A stretch of 31,198 nt of DNA, from assembly GCA_019245275.1 (NCBI GenBank), contig JAFARW010000100.1, positions 1 through 31,198 on the forward strand, given 5' to 3'. The translations under genes were made by a program, and so were the position numbers. The notes beneath the pieces are model-generated. The model saw only the letters and a program-made list of their open reading frames with translations. It made no database searches and was not told where the DNA came from. How positions within the stretch are numbered: the stretch's first letter is position 1; each line of letters opens with the position of its first letter. Source of the DNA: Vulcanimicrobiota bacterium. Its GTDB lineage: Bacteria > Vulcanimicrobiota > Vulcanimicrobiia > Vulcanimicrobiales > Vulcanimicrobiaceae. Shown here piece by piece: positions 1 through 6,195 of this stretch.

Positions 1-690
1 CATCGACATCCACGCGTTGCCGGTGCGCACGTACACGTAGCAGAGAATGATGCCGCCGGCCGCCAGCGGGATCATGAGAAACGGGTCCTGATGCGCGACC
101 GCGAACAGCGCGCCGCTGACGACTGCCGATCCCCAAAGTGGCATGAACCGGCGCGCGGCGTTAAATATGAAGACGCGAAACGTCAGTTCTTCGGTGATCG
201 GCGCAGCCACCGTCACGACCAACGCAAAGTACAGCGCTAGCCGGGGATTGTGTATCGACCGAAAGATCTGCACCGCTTGCTGCTCGTGATGGACGTGCAA
301 AATCGTTTGTACGAGTTGCCCGAGCAGTGTTACGACGATGATCATCACCACGGCGCCAAGCAAAGCGACTCCAATTTGTCGCAAGGACGGCCAAGTGAAA
401 CCCAGTTGCGCAAATGAACCGCGCCATAAGGCGCGCAGCACGAAGAGCACGTACGGCGCTAAGAAGAGATAGCCGAAGAGTTGGGCAGTCAGCAGCGCCC
501 CAAGGCTCAAGTGGCGCGCATTCAAATTGCCGCCGACCGCGAGAATTAGAACAAAGCCGAATACGACTCCGGCAATTGCGACCGGCACGATCCCGATTGC
601 TGCGAGGATCGTCCACGTCGCTTGCTCGCGGTCAGTGGTGAAGGTGGTCGGCGATTGCGGCGAACTGGACGAGCTCGAGTTGTTCTCCAC
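1..690 (-). CDS. CPBP-family intramembrane metalloprotease (C-terminus cut off by window edge)
   Basis: The minus-strand frame stays open from a GTG at 690 to the window edge (230 codons). A serine-rich N-terminus (residues about 4-8) is followed by a hydrophobic segment (TWTILAAIGIVPVAIAGVVF) and several more membrane segments. The diagnostic CPBP/Abi motifs are visible: EELTFR (EExxxR) inside APITEELTFRVFIF, then FAVAH (FxxxH) about 30 residues later. The last motif near the C-terminus is missing because the window ends. Family members are multi-pass membrane proteases related to type II CAAX prenyl endopeptidases, or bacteriocin-immunity proteins; the substrate cannot be told. The GTG follows GGAGG by only 3 bases and overlaps the rsmA 3' end by 59 bases, so the start is tentative, but the motifs make the frame secure. 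It probably shares a transcript with rsmA. Confidence 0.8.
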   Translation of the reverse strand, partial: MENNSSSSSSPQSPTTFTTDREQATWTILAAIGIVPVAIAGVVFGFVLILAVGGNLNARHLSLGALLTAQLFGYLFLAPYVLFVLRALWRGSFAQLGFTWPSLRQIGVALLGAVVMIIVVTLLGQLVQTILHVHHEQQAVQIFRSIHNPRLALYFALVVTVAAPITEELTFRVFIFNAARRFMPLWGSAVVSGALFAVAHQDPFLMIPLAAGGIILCYVYVRTGNAWMSM

Positions 691-1477
691 GCACCTCCGG
701 GCCTAAACCGATCGATCTGAGCGCCGACGACGTACGAGCCGGCTCGATGCCGAGCGCTAGCCGCAGGCTGTTGGCGAGGGTCTTGCGGCGGTACGCGAAT
801 GCTGCGCGCGTAACCTGCAGCAAAAATCGCGCATCGGCGCTATGAACCGGCGGTTGCGGATGACGGATCAAGCGCACAACCGTCGAGTCAACTTTCGGAC
901 GCGGATAAAAAGCGTGCGGGCCAAGCGAAAAGAGGCGCTCAATCTGCATCGCATATTGCGTTGCGAGCGTCAAGCTGCCATAGGCGGGCGTCGCGGGCCT
1001 GGCTGCTAATCGGTCGGCAACATCTTTTTGCAGCATCACGATGATTTGCTCCGGACCTTCTTGCATCTCGACCAATTGCAGCAGCAGCGGAGTGCCGATG
1101 TTGTACGGCAAGTTTCCGGTGACACGCCATCGGCGTCCCTTGCCAAATCGGGCGAAGTCAAAAGCCAGCGCATCCGTTTGAACGATCTCAACTGCGGCTA
1201 ATTCGGGAAGCCCCTGCAAGAAGTGCGCTAAGTCCGCATCGATCTCGATCGCGGTGAGCGGATGATCGCTTTGGGCGAGGATTGTTGTTAGTGCACCGGT
1301 TCCGGCGCCGATTTCCAAGACAGAAAAATCGCCGGTGCCGTCGGACGGCTCATTTACGATACTCGCGATACGCTGGGCAGCTGCGGAGTCGACAAGAAAA
1401 TGCTGCCCGAGGTATCGCTTTGGCCGTCTGCCAAGCGCGCGAAAGAGCGCGCGTGGGTCGCTCGGCCTTAGCGCAAT
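632..1477 (-). CDS. rsmA: 16S rRNA adenine-N6,N6-dimethyltransferase RsmA (KsgA)
   Basis: RsmA dimethylates two adjacent adenosines in the 3' terminal helix of 16S rRNA during 30S maturation. The SAM motif LEIGAGTG, the catalytic NLPYNIGTPLL motif (NLPY) and FYPRPKVDSTVVRL are all present. The conserved N-terminal block RYLGQHFLVD lies upstream of the first conventional start (TTG at 1318, which would begin inside SAM motif I), so the gene must start further up. Between the upstream in-frame stop and this block there is no ATG, GTG or TTG. The only plausible near-cognate codon is ATT at 1475-1477, preceded by GGTG at a 5-base spacing; it gives 281 residues, normal for the family, and overlaps the G5/3D gene by 10 bases. 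The 3' end and identity are certain; the start is inferred. Confidence 0.9.
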   Translation of the reverse strand: MALRPSDPRALFRALGRRPKRYLGQHFLVDSAAAQRIASIVNEPSDGTGDFSVLEIGAGTGALTTILAQSDHPLTAIEIDADLAHFLQGLPELAAVEIVQTDALAFDFARFGKGRRWRVTGNLPYNIGTPLLLQLVEMQEGPEQIIVMLQKDVADRLAARPATPAYGSLTLATQYAMQIERLFSLGPHAFYPRPKVDSTVVRLIRHPQPPVHSADARFLLQVTRAAFAYRRKTLANSLRLALGIEPARTSSALRSIGLGPEVRGEQLELVQFAAIADHLHH

Positions 1478-2517
1478 CGGTACACCGTCACCGGCCGCCG
1501 GCCGAACTGCATCGCATCGCTGAGCGAATTGAAGCCAAGATCGATCCGATTGCCGACGATCGCGCCGCCCGTGTCGCCTGCGATTGCAATTCCATATCCG
1601 GGGATATAGAGACGCGTCCCCAGCGGAATCACTCGGGGGTCAACCGCTACGATGCCGTGTCCGGCACGCGGGCCGATCGCCGTGTAGCCGCTGCAGCCTG
1701 CACACTCCGCCGTGTAAGCGGTCGCCATCATCGAGATCGCGCTCGCAGCGATGTACGACGTCTTTTGCAACCCGAATTTAGCGAGTTGCTCGAAGGCCGC
1801 GTATTCGCCGATACCACGTGCGATGACGCGTTCGCGAGGCTTGCGGACGATTCTCGTCGCGATAACGCGGTGCCGCATCACGCCGTCGCGTTCGGTGAAT
1901 CCAACGATCGTTTCACGTTCGCCGCGTCTGCCATGCGAGATGATCCGCGTCGTTCCCGGCGGCAAGGAGAAGACGAGCCGCGTGATCGTGCGTGGCGCGA
2001 TCGGCTGTTTCGTAGATTTTGTCCACTGAGCAACCCGCACGATCTTAATTCGCTCACCCGCGACGAGCCCGTCGGAAAACGGCGCCGATACCTCGTCGTG
2101 CGAACCGATATCAATGTTTTCGTTTTCGAGCAGCGTTCCGACGTCGATCGCCGACGACGAAACGGTTTTCGAGCCCGACGAAGTCACGATCGTAACCGGG
2201 ACCGCCGCACGGAACGTGATCGCCGTATTGTCTGCCAGTTCGCTCGCGAGCGATGGCGATACATAGTCAGCCTCGGTGACGACGAGACCGCGCTCTTTGA
2301 GAAAGTCGCCGACGGTTTTGGCCGTCGTTACGTGTTGCGTCGTCGCACCGTTTGACGTAAAGGTCACAATGTGCGAGATCGCATTTGCGGCGGCTTTGGC
2401 CGCCCTTTCAGTCGCCGCGAAAGCGGCGGTTGGATGACTTAAGTTCCCGATACCGAGACTTAAGAACAGAACGCTCGTGACGACCCAGGTCGCCCTCGAG
2501 TAACCGCGTCCTATCAA
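1468..2517 (-). CDS. Secreted DUF348-G5-3D domain cell-wall protein (YabE/RpfB-like)
   Basis: This is a predicted exported peptidoglycan-active protein of 349 residues. The start chosen is TTG at 2517 because AAAGGAG lies 5 bases upstream and it puts a clean signal peptide (hydrophobic WVVTSVLFLSLGIG, then AFAA) at the N-terminus; a GTG at 2592 would add 25 residues before it. Two DUF348-type repeats follow (about residues 50-165), then a G5-like domain (about 165-245). A C-terminal 3D domain carries the conserved aspartates in VAVDPRVIPLGTRLYI, AGDTGGAI and NRIDLGF. The 3D domain is shared with MltA-type lytic transglycosylases and Bacillus YabE; RpfB has the same DUF348-G5 part with a different catalytic end. 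The order wall protein then rsmA matches yabE-rnmV-ksgA in Bacillus and rpfB-ksgA in actinobacteria. A long structured-looking leader precedes it. Confidence 0.88.
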   Translation of the reverse strand: MIGRGYSRATWVVTSVLFLSLGIGNLSHPTAAFAATERAAKAAANAISHIVTFTSNGATTQHVTTAKTVGDFLKERGLVVTEADYVSPSLASELADNTAITFRAAVPVTIVTSSGSKTVSSSAIDVGTLLENENIDIGSHDEVSAPFSDGLVAGERIKIVRVAQWTKSTKQPIAPRTITRLVFSLPPGTTRIISHGRRGERETIVGFTERDGVMRHRVIATRIVRKPRERVIARGIGEYAAFEQLAKFGLQKTSYIAASAISMMATAYTAECAGCSGYTAIGPRAGHGIVAVDPRVIPLGTRLYIPGYGIAIAGDTGGAIVGNRIDLGFNSLSDAMQFGRRPVTVYRLR

Positions 2518-2614
2518 GCCAACTCCTTTCCTGGTACGACGGGCCGCATTGAAGTAGAGCACGTCCAAACGCGCCGAGTGTATTGCGTGCACGTCTTAGA
2601 GGTAGTAAGTGGTT

Positions 2615-2626
2615 GACGGATCCGTC
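2615..2626. other. 12-bp perfect palindrome (GACGGATCCGTC)
   Basis: The palindrome lies in the leader of the G5/3D gene, downstream of the nested stems at 2643-2720. It could be a protein-binding site or a small RNA hairpin in the leader. No known operator consensus is recognised. Confidence 0.3.
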
Positions 2627-2642
2627 TTCTGGAAACGCCTAA

Positions 2643-2720
2643 ACCATGGGAGGCCGAGCCCCGGAGGACTGCATGACCTTACCCAACGTAACGGGGCGCC
2701 GAAGCACTCCCGGTAACTGC
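2643..2720 (-). ncRNA. Candidate structured leader RNA upstream of the G5/3D wall-protein gene
   Basis: On the minus strand three nested pairings can be drawn: ACC+GGGAG (2714-2707) with CTCCC+GGT (2652-2643), GCCCCG (2697-2692) with CGGGGC (2663-2658), and TTAC (2691-2688) with GTAA (2682-2679). A local TTCG-capped hairpin, CGGGAGTGC-TTCG-GCGCCCCG, competes with the outer stems, which is the layout of a two-state switch. An extended -10 box (TG-C-TATAGT, 2733-2725) places a transcription start near 2718, just before the first stem. Actinobacterial rpf genes often carry c-di-AMP (ydaO) riboswitches, but the conserved ydaO core is not visible here, so no ligand is assigned. The rest of the 306-base gap (2518-2823) shows no open coding frame that I would accept. 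Confidence 0.4.
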
Positions 2721-2724
2721 GGGC

Positions 2725-2733
2725 ACTATAGCA
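2725..2733 (-). promoter_or_regulatory. Extended -10 promoter for the G5/3D gene and rsmA
   Basis: TG at 2733-2732, one base, then TATAGT at 2730-2725 reading leftwards. No good -35 is seen at 16-18 bases, as expected of extended -10 promoters. The predicted start near 2718 gives a leader of about 200 bases before the TTG at 2517. The string TGCTATAGTG recurs exactly in the rho promoter. Confidence 0.5.
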
Positions 2734-2808
2734 CGCCCGCCGCGAGCGCCCACTATGGCAAAAGTCGCCCTCTCCTCGTGAAGACCCCGCAGACGGGCGC
2801 AACCGGGA

Positions 2809-2817
2809 TGGTTTAAT
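2809..2817 (+). promoter_or_regulatory. Extended -10 promoter giving a leaderless glycosyltransferase mRNA
   Basis: TG (2809-2810), one base, then TTTAAT (2812-2817), a 5/6 match to TATAAT. Counting seven bases from the hexamer gives a start at 2824, which is the first base of the GTG start codon, so the mRNA would be leaderless. No -35 or Shine-Dalgarno sequence is seen, which fits this model. Confidence 0.45.
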
Positions 2818-2823
2818 AGGGTC

Positions 2824-3984
2824 GTGGCAGTGCGTGAGCCGGCTCTCAAAGTGGGCTTCTTTACCGAGTGCTACCGCCCGATCGTCAACGGGGTCGTCGC
2901 GTCGGTCGACGCCCTGGCCGAGGGGCTACGGGAGCGTAGACATGAGGTGTACTGCTTTGCGCCCCGCGTGCCGGGTTATGCGGAGCGGCCCGGGCCGGTC
3001 TTTCGAATGCCCTCGCTGCCGCTGCCGATCAAGACGCCGTATCGCCTCACACTTCCGCTCGTCAGCCGGAAGAACCTGAACGGCGTCATCAAGCGGCTCT
3101 CGATCATCCACGCACACTCGCCGTTTATCACCGGTTGGATGAGTATCTGGTACGCCCGCCGATTCGACATCCCGCTCGTCTTCACGTACCACACGCAGCT
3201 CGAGCAGTATGCGCACTACGTGCCCTTTGACGCGAAAGCGATTCGCAGGGCGGCATCTTCGCTGACGCGTGCCTATGCGAACGCAGCCGACGTCGTCGTC
3301 GTGCCGACTGCCGCTATGGGCGATCGACTGCTGGAGTTGGGCGTTCGAAGCCGCATCGAAGTCGTGCCGACGGGGATCGATTTGGACGCTTTTGCCGGCG
3401 GCCGACGGCGCTCCGATGTAAGAGCATCACTTGGTGCTCTTCCAGGTGTGCCCCTCGCGCTTACGGTCTGCCGCCTTGGGCGGGAGAAGAACATCGAGCT
3501 GATGATCGATGCAGTGGCCGCCGCAAACAACAATGTGCGGCTAGCGATCGTCGGTGAAGGGCCTTCTCGCGATGAGTTGGAGCGACACGCTGCTCGTCGC
3601 AACGTAGCGGACCGCGTGCGCTTCGTCGGCTACGTCGAGCGCACCGAGTTGCCGGATGTCTACGCCTCGGCGGATGCCTTTCTCTTTTCAAGCGTTAGTG
3701 AAACGCAGGGCATCGTGCTCGCGGAAGCGCTGGCGGCGGGTTGCCGGATCATCGCCGTCAACACGCCGCAAACATTAGAAGTGCTTGGTGAGGCTGCCAC
3801 TTATGTCTCCAATGAAGCGGCCTCGATGGCGACGGCCCTCGCGTCGCTCACGGTACCGCCTTCGGCTGAGATCCGGGTCCGTTCGAGGGAAGCCGCTCGG
3901 AGGTTCGGCCGGGATCTGCAGATCGAGCGAACCGTCGAAGTGTACGCGGATCTCCTCGCGAGGCGGCTCCATCGTTCCGCTTGA
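2824..3984 (+). CDS. GT4-family glycosyltransferase (GT-B fold)
   Basis: This is a 386-residue retaining glycosyltransferase that likely moves a sugar from a nucleotide-sugar donor to a lipid or glycan acceptor at the membrane. The N-terminal acceptor domain begins KVGFFTECYRPIVNGVV, typical of the PimB/diacylglycerol glucosyltransferase branch, with IIHAHSPFITGWM and FTYHTQLEQYAHY. The C-terminal donor domain has GREKN (about 219-223), VGEGPSRDELE (about 243-253) and the EX7E motif in SETQGIVLAEALAAG (E293 and E301). Length is normal. Similarity to phosphatidyl-myo-inositol mannosyltransferases and monoglucosyl-diacylglycerol synthases suggests glycolipid synthesis, but the acceptor cannot be fixed. 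It stands alone between a divergent wall gene and the LexA-box operon, whose -35 overlaps its stop codon. Confidence 0.85.
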   Translation: MAVREPALKVGFFTECYRPIVNGVVASVDALAEGLRERRHEVYCFAPRVPGYAERPGPVFRMPSLPLPIKTPYRLTLPLVSRKNLNGVIKRLSIIHAHSPFITGWMSIWYARRFDIPLVFTYHTQLEQYAHYVPFDAKAIRRAASSLTRAYANAADVVVVPTAAMGDRLLELGVRSRIEVVPTGIDLDAFAGGRRRSDVRASLGALPGVPLALTVCRLGREKNIELMIDAVAAANNNVRLAIVGEGPSRDELERHAARRNVADRVRFVGYVERTELPDVYASADAFLFSSVSETQGIVLAEALAAGCRIIAVNTPQTLEVLGEAATYVSNEAASMATALASLTVPPSAEIRVRSREAARRFGRDLQIERTVEVYADLLARRLHRSA

Positions 3985-4009
3985 CTCGAACATATGTTCG
4001 ATTTACAAT
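3981..4009 (+). promoter_or_regulatory. Strong sigma70-type promoter (TTGACT-N17-TACAAT)
   Basis: The -35 TTGACT is at 3981-3986 and the -10 TACAAT at 4004-4009, each 5/6 to consensus, with the ideal 17-base spacer. The predicted transcription start is 4016, the first base of the GTG start of the next gene, implying a leaderless mRNA. The -35 overlaps the TGA stop of the glycosyltransferase. The whole spacer is taken up by a LexA-type operator. Confidence 0.75.
3987..4000. promoter_or_regulatory. LexA (SOS/DinR) operator
   Basis: CGAACATATGTTCG is a perfect match to the Bacillus/actinobacterial LexA box CGAAC-RNRY-GTTCG. It extends to a 16-base palindrome TCGAACATATGTTCGA (3986-4001). It sits exactly between the -35 and -10 boxes, where a bound repressor would exclude RNA polymerase. 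The genes behind it include a DNA glycosylase and an RNase H-like protein, consistent with damage-inducible control. Confidence 0.75.
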
Positions 4010-4015
4010 GGGTAC

Positions 4016-4453
4016 GTGATCAGCGTGAGGTCCGGGCGAAACGTGAAGGTGATCGATGCGGCGGTCGGTTTTGCTGCGGACGATTTTGGAAATGGCGTGG
4101 GATACGTCGATTTGCGCACGCCTCGCGCGCAGCGAGTTGCACGGGTCGACTTCTCCGTCCAACGGATTCCCGCGCTGTTGGGGCGCGAGGTCGGTTATGC
4201 TGCGCTCACGGCGGTGGCCAAGCGCATCGCCGACTCGGGATTCGAAGAAGCTTCCTTTAGAGTAGCCGATCCGCAGCTCGTCGACGACCTAGATGGAAAG
4301 GCGGAAATCCCGCCTCCGCTCACGTTGGCCTATGTCAACTTGCGTTGCCAATTGAATCGTTTTCGACTCGCCACGGTTTTGGCCGATGAGCCGGCCGCCG
4401 ATGATCTGGCAGCGCGTGCCCGTGCAGAGGTAACGCTTCACGTAGCGGCCTAA
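4016..4453 (+). CDS. RNase H-like (RVT_3-type) protein, predicted SOS-controlled
   Basis: This 145-residue protein shows the RNase HI-like plan. Strand 1 is VKVIDAAVGFAADDFGNGVG with an Asp at 14. A helix follows with Glu 58 (GREVGYAALTAVAKRI). Asp 85 lies in FRVADPQLVDDLDGKAEIPP, matching the D-x-x-L-V-...-L-x-G element, then LAYVNLRCQLNRF. The C-terminal EPAADDLAARARAE resembles the N-x-x-A-D-x-L-A-x-x-A end with its last Asp. All four acidic positions have candidates, so it could be an active RNA:DNA hybrid nuclease, but sequence divergence leaves function open. GTG at 4016 coincides with the predicted transcription start; GTG at 4043 is an alternative. It heads an operon with an alkylation-repair glycosylase 10 bases downstream. 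Confidence 0.6.
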   Translation: MISVRSGRNVKVIDAAVGFAADDFGNGVGYVDLRTPRAQRVARVDFSVQRIPALLGREVGYAALTAVAKRIADSGFEEASFRVADPQLVDDLDGKAEIPPPLTLAYVNLRCQLNRFRLATVLADEPAADDLAARARAEVTLHVAA

Positions 4454-4463
4454 GCCCGCGGCG

Positions 4464-5063
4464 GTGACCGCCTATCGCCGCCTACTTCGAGATCGTTTGC
4501 CGAGAAAAACAATCGCGCTGGCTCGCGCGTTGATTGGCCTCGCCCTTGTCCACGACCGCGACGGTACGCGCGTTGCCGGCAAGATCGTCGAAACGGAAGC
4601 CTACGTCCTCAAGGATCCTGCGTCTCACGCCTATCGCGGCAAGAGCGCTCGCAATGCGAGCATGTTCTTGGCGCCCTTTCACGCCTACATTTATAAAATC
4701 TATGGGACGGCGTTTTGCTTCAACGTCAGCAGCGAGAGCGAAATGGAAGGCGCCGCCGTTCTCGTGCGTTCGCTCGAACCGATCGAAGGAGTTGATGCGA
4801 TGATGGAACGGCGCGGAAACGCCTCGTTACGCGACCTCTGCCGCGGGCCGGGGCGTCTGTGCGCCGCGCTCGACATCGACCGCCGTCTGGACGGCGCGGA
4901 TCTTCTTCGCGGCAAAGAACTGTGGCTGGCGGACGCGGGGCTGGTCGGCACGCGCGTACGAAAGAGCAAGCGTATCGGGATAACGAAAGCGGCGCATCGC
5001 CACCTGCGCTTCTATGAGGCCGGCAATCCGTTCATCTCGGGACCGCGGCGACTCTCGCCATAG
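4464..5063 (+). CDS. DNA-3-methyladenine glycosylase (AAG/MPG family)
   Basis: This 199-residue base-excision repair enzyme removes alkylated purines, and probably hypoxanthine and ethenoadenine, from DNA. Family hallmarks are GKIVETEAYVLKDPASHAYRG, containing the catalytic Glu (E45) and the intercalating-loop Tyr (Y47); SARNASMFLAPFHAYIYKIYG; CFNVSS; and RGPGRLCAALDI near residue 125. Length matches typical bacterial members (about 190-210). The start is GTG at 4464. It lies 10 bases behind the RNase H-like gene, so it should be under the LexA-box promoter, which fits a DNA repair role. It is the AAG fold, not an AlkA or Tag glycosylase. Confidence 0.9.
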   Translation: MTAYRRLLRDRLPRKTIALARALIGLALVHDRDGTRVAGKIVETEAYVLKDPASHAYRGKSARNASMFLAPFHAYIYKIYGTAFCFNVSSESEMEGAAVLVRSLEPIEGVDAMMERRGNASLRDLCRGPGRLCAALDIDRRLDGADLLRGKELWLADAGLVGTRVRKSKRIGITKAAHRHLRFYEAGNPFISGPRRLSP

Positions 5064-5072
5064 GTTCTTATA

Positions 5073-5876
5073 ATGAGAGACGACCACGCCGCTTTTGTCG
5101 GCTCGATCCCGGAGTACTACGATCGCATCCTCGTTCCGCTGATCTTTGAGGAGTACGCCAAGGACATCGCGAGCCGCCTGCGGCGTCCTCAATCTGCGGT
5201 GCTCGAACTCGCATGCGGTACGGGTGCCGTAACCAAACAGTTGCTGGGAGTGCTTGCGCCGGCTGGTCGCATTACCGCGACGGATCTCAATCACGCGATG
5301 CTAGATCTAGCCGGCGGAAAAGTCGGCGACACGCGAATCGATTGGCGTCCGGCGAACGCTACGAATCTTCCGTTTGACGACGGCGTGTTCGACGCGGTCG
5401 TCTGTCAATTCGGCTGGATGTTTTTCCCTGATAAGGCGGCCGCGATGCGCGAGGCGCGACGCGTGCTCAAAAGTGGCGGGCGGTTGCTTTACAATGTCTG
5501 GGATCGCATTTCGAATTGTCCGGTGTATTTTGAAGTGAACGCTGCCGTCCATGACTATTTTCCGAAAGATGCTCCCGCGTTCTACGAGGTTCCATTCTCG
5601 ATGCCCGATATCGGCGAGCATCGGCGGCTGATGGACGAAGCCGGTTTCAGAAATGCTTCGATTGAGGTCGTCGGATATGATGGCGCGCGCATGACGGCTT
5701 CAGAAATGGCGGACGGCATCGTGCGCGGCAGTCCGACAGTTGCGGAAATCGAACAACGGGGCGGCGACGTAGCGGAAGTCGTGGACTACATCGCGCGCCG
5801 ACTCGAGAAGCATTTCGGCGGCGCTCCGTTTTCAAGCCCGATGCGCGCGATCGTCTGCTCTGCCGACGCTCCCTAG
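5073..5876 (+). CDS. Class I SAM-dependent methyltransferase (UbiE/Methyltransf_11 type)
   Basis: This is a 267-residue methyltransferase. SAM motif I is VLELACGTGAVTKQLL (about 43-58), an acidic residue ends the next strand (ITATDLNHAML), motif II is FDAVVCQFGWMFFPD and motif III is VLKSGGRLLYNVWD. This is the layout of small-molecule methyltransferases related to UbiE; the substrate is unknown. It starts 9 bases after the glycosylase stop and so may be the third gene of the LexA-box operon. A TATAAT overlapping its ATG is too close to act as its own promoter. The gene ends just before the rho promoter. Confidence 0.8.
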   Translation: MRDDHAAFVGSIPEYYDRILVPLIFEEYAKDIASRLRRPQSAVLELACGTGAVTKQLLGVLAPAGRITATDLNHAMLDLAGGKVGDTRIDWRPANATNLPFDDGVFDAVVCQFGWMFFPDKAAAMREARRVLKSGGRLLYNVWDRISNCPVYFEVNAAVHDYFPKDAPAFYEVPFSMPDIGEHRRLMDEAGFRNASIEVVGYDGARMTASEMADGIVRGSPTVAEIEQRGGDVAEVVDYIARRLEKHFGGAPFSSPMRAIVCSADAP

Positions 5877-5896
5877 GGTTGGCGACAAACGGCATC

Positions 5897-5925
5897 TTGA
5901 TTGCACGCAGCAGCTATGCTATAGT
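5897..5925 (+). promoter_or_regulatory. rho promoter (TTGATT-N17-TATAGT, extended -10)
   Basis: The -35 TTGATT is at 5897-5902, the spacer is 17 bases, and the -10 TATAGT at 5920-5925 is preceded by TG-C (extended -10). The predicted start is about 5932, leaving a leader of 135-264 bases depending on which rho start is used. Confidence 0.7.
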
Positions 5926-5931
5926 GTGCTC

Positions 5932-6066
5932 GTCGCCACGGCAGTCGTTTGTAGACTGCGGCGGCGCGCTTTATTCCCTTCGCGCCACACTCACGTAAGG
6001 ATGCAGGCAGCCTCGCCGGTAGCACTTCGCATATGATGCGCGCGATTTCTTTCGGAGATTAGTCCG
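5932..6066 (+). promoter_or_regulatory. rho leader: two hairpins and two tiny overlapping reading frames
   Basis: Hairpin 1 is GCAGTC (5941-5946) with GACTGC (5954-5959), loop of 7. Hairpin 2 is GGCGCG (5963-5968) with CGCGCC (5981-5986), loop of 12. They are followed by an 11-codon frame starting ATG 6001 and ending TGA 6034-6036, and by a 9-codon frame starting ATG 6033 and ending TAG 6060-6062. The two overlap as ATGA and the second ends just before the rho frame. E. coli rho is autoregulated through a leader that encodes a short peptide, so an attenuation-type control is plausible. The translation of these small frames is unproven. Confidence 0.4.
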
Positions 6067-6195
6067 CTGCAATTCGATAATCGTCCCAACCAAAACCGTC
6101 CCGAAGGCGGAGGTCGCCGGCGCCGCTCGCGTCGCCACCACCAACGATTTAATCCGCAGGCCCACTTCAGCGAAAACTTCCCGCAGGTCGAAGCG

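Noticed and set aside
161..616. Minus-strand open frame of 151 codons at the left end
   Set aside because: Composition is non-natural; the shifted frame on the same strand encodes a CPBP protease with EExxxR and FxxxH.
1282..2355. Long plus-strand open frame of 357 codons opposite the G5/3D gene
   Set aside because: Arg/Asp-rich low-complexity product on the antisense of a clearly conserved secreted protein; a shadow of GC-rich codon use.
2600..2760. c-di-AMP (ydaO), c-di-GMP-I or cobalamin riboswitch, or SRP RNA, in the 2.6-2.8 kb gap
   Set aside because: Some stretches look similar (TAGGCG, CCTAAACC, GGGAGG), but the conserved cores (GACAGCUAAC for ydaO, the GEMM tetraloop region, the B12 box, the SRP GGAAGGAAGCA tip) are absent on both strands.
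3785..4015. Upstream extension of the RNase H-like gene into the glycosyltransferase
   Set aside because: The extension is Arg/Ser-rich and out of frame with conserved GT4 sequence; the promoter and LexA box lie within it.
6033..6075. prfB-like +1 programmed frameshift joining the 9-codon frame to rho
   Set aside because: GGA GAT TAG T with GGAG nearby could in principle slip by +1, but the slip codon is not a known type and a start at CTG 6067 is simpler.
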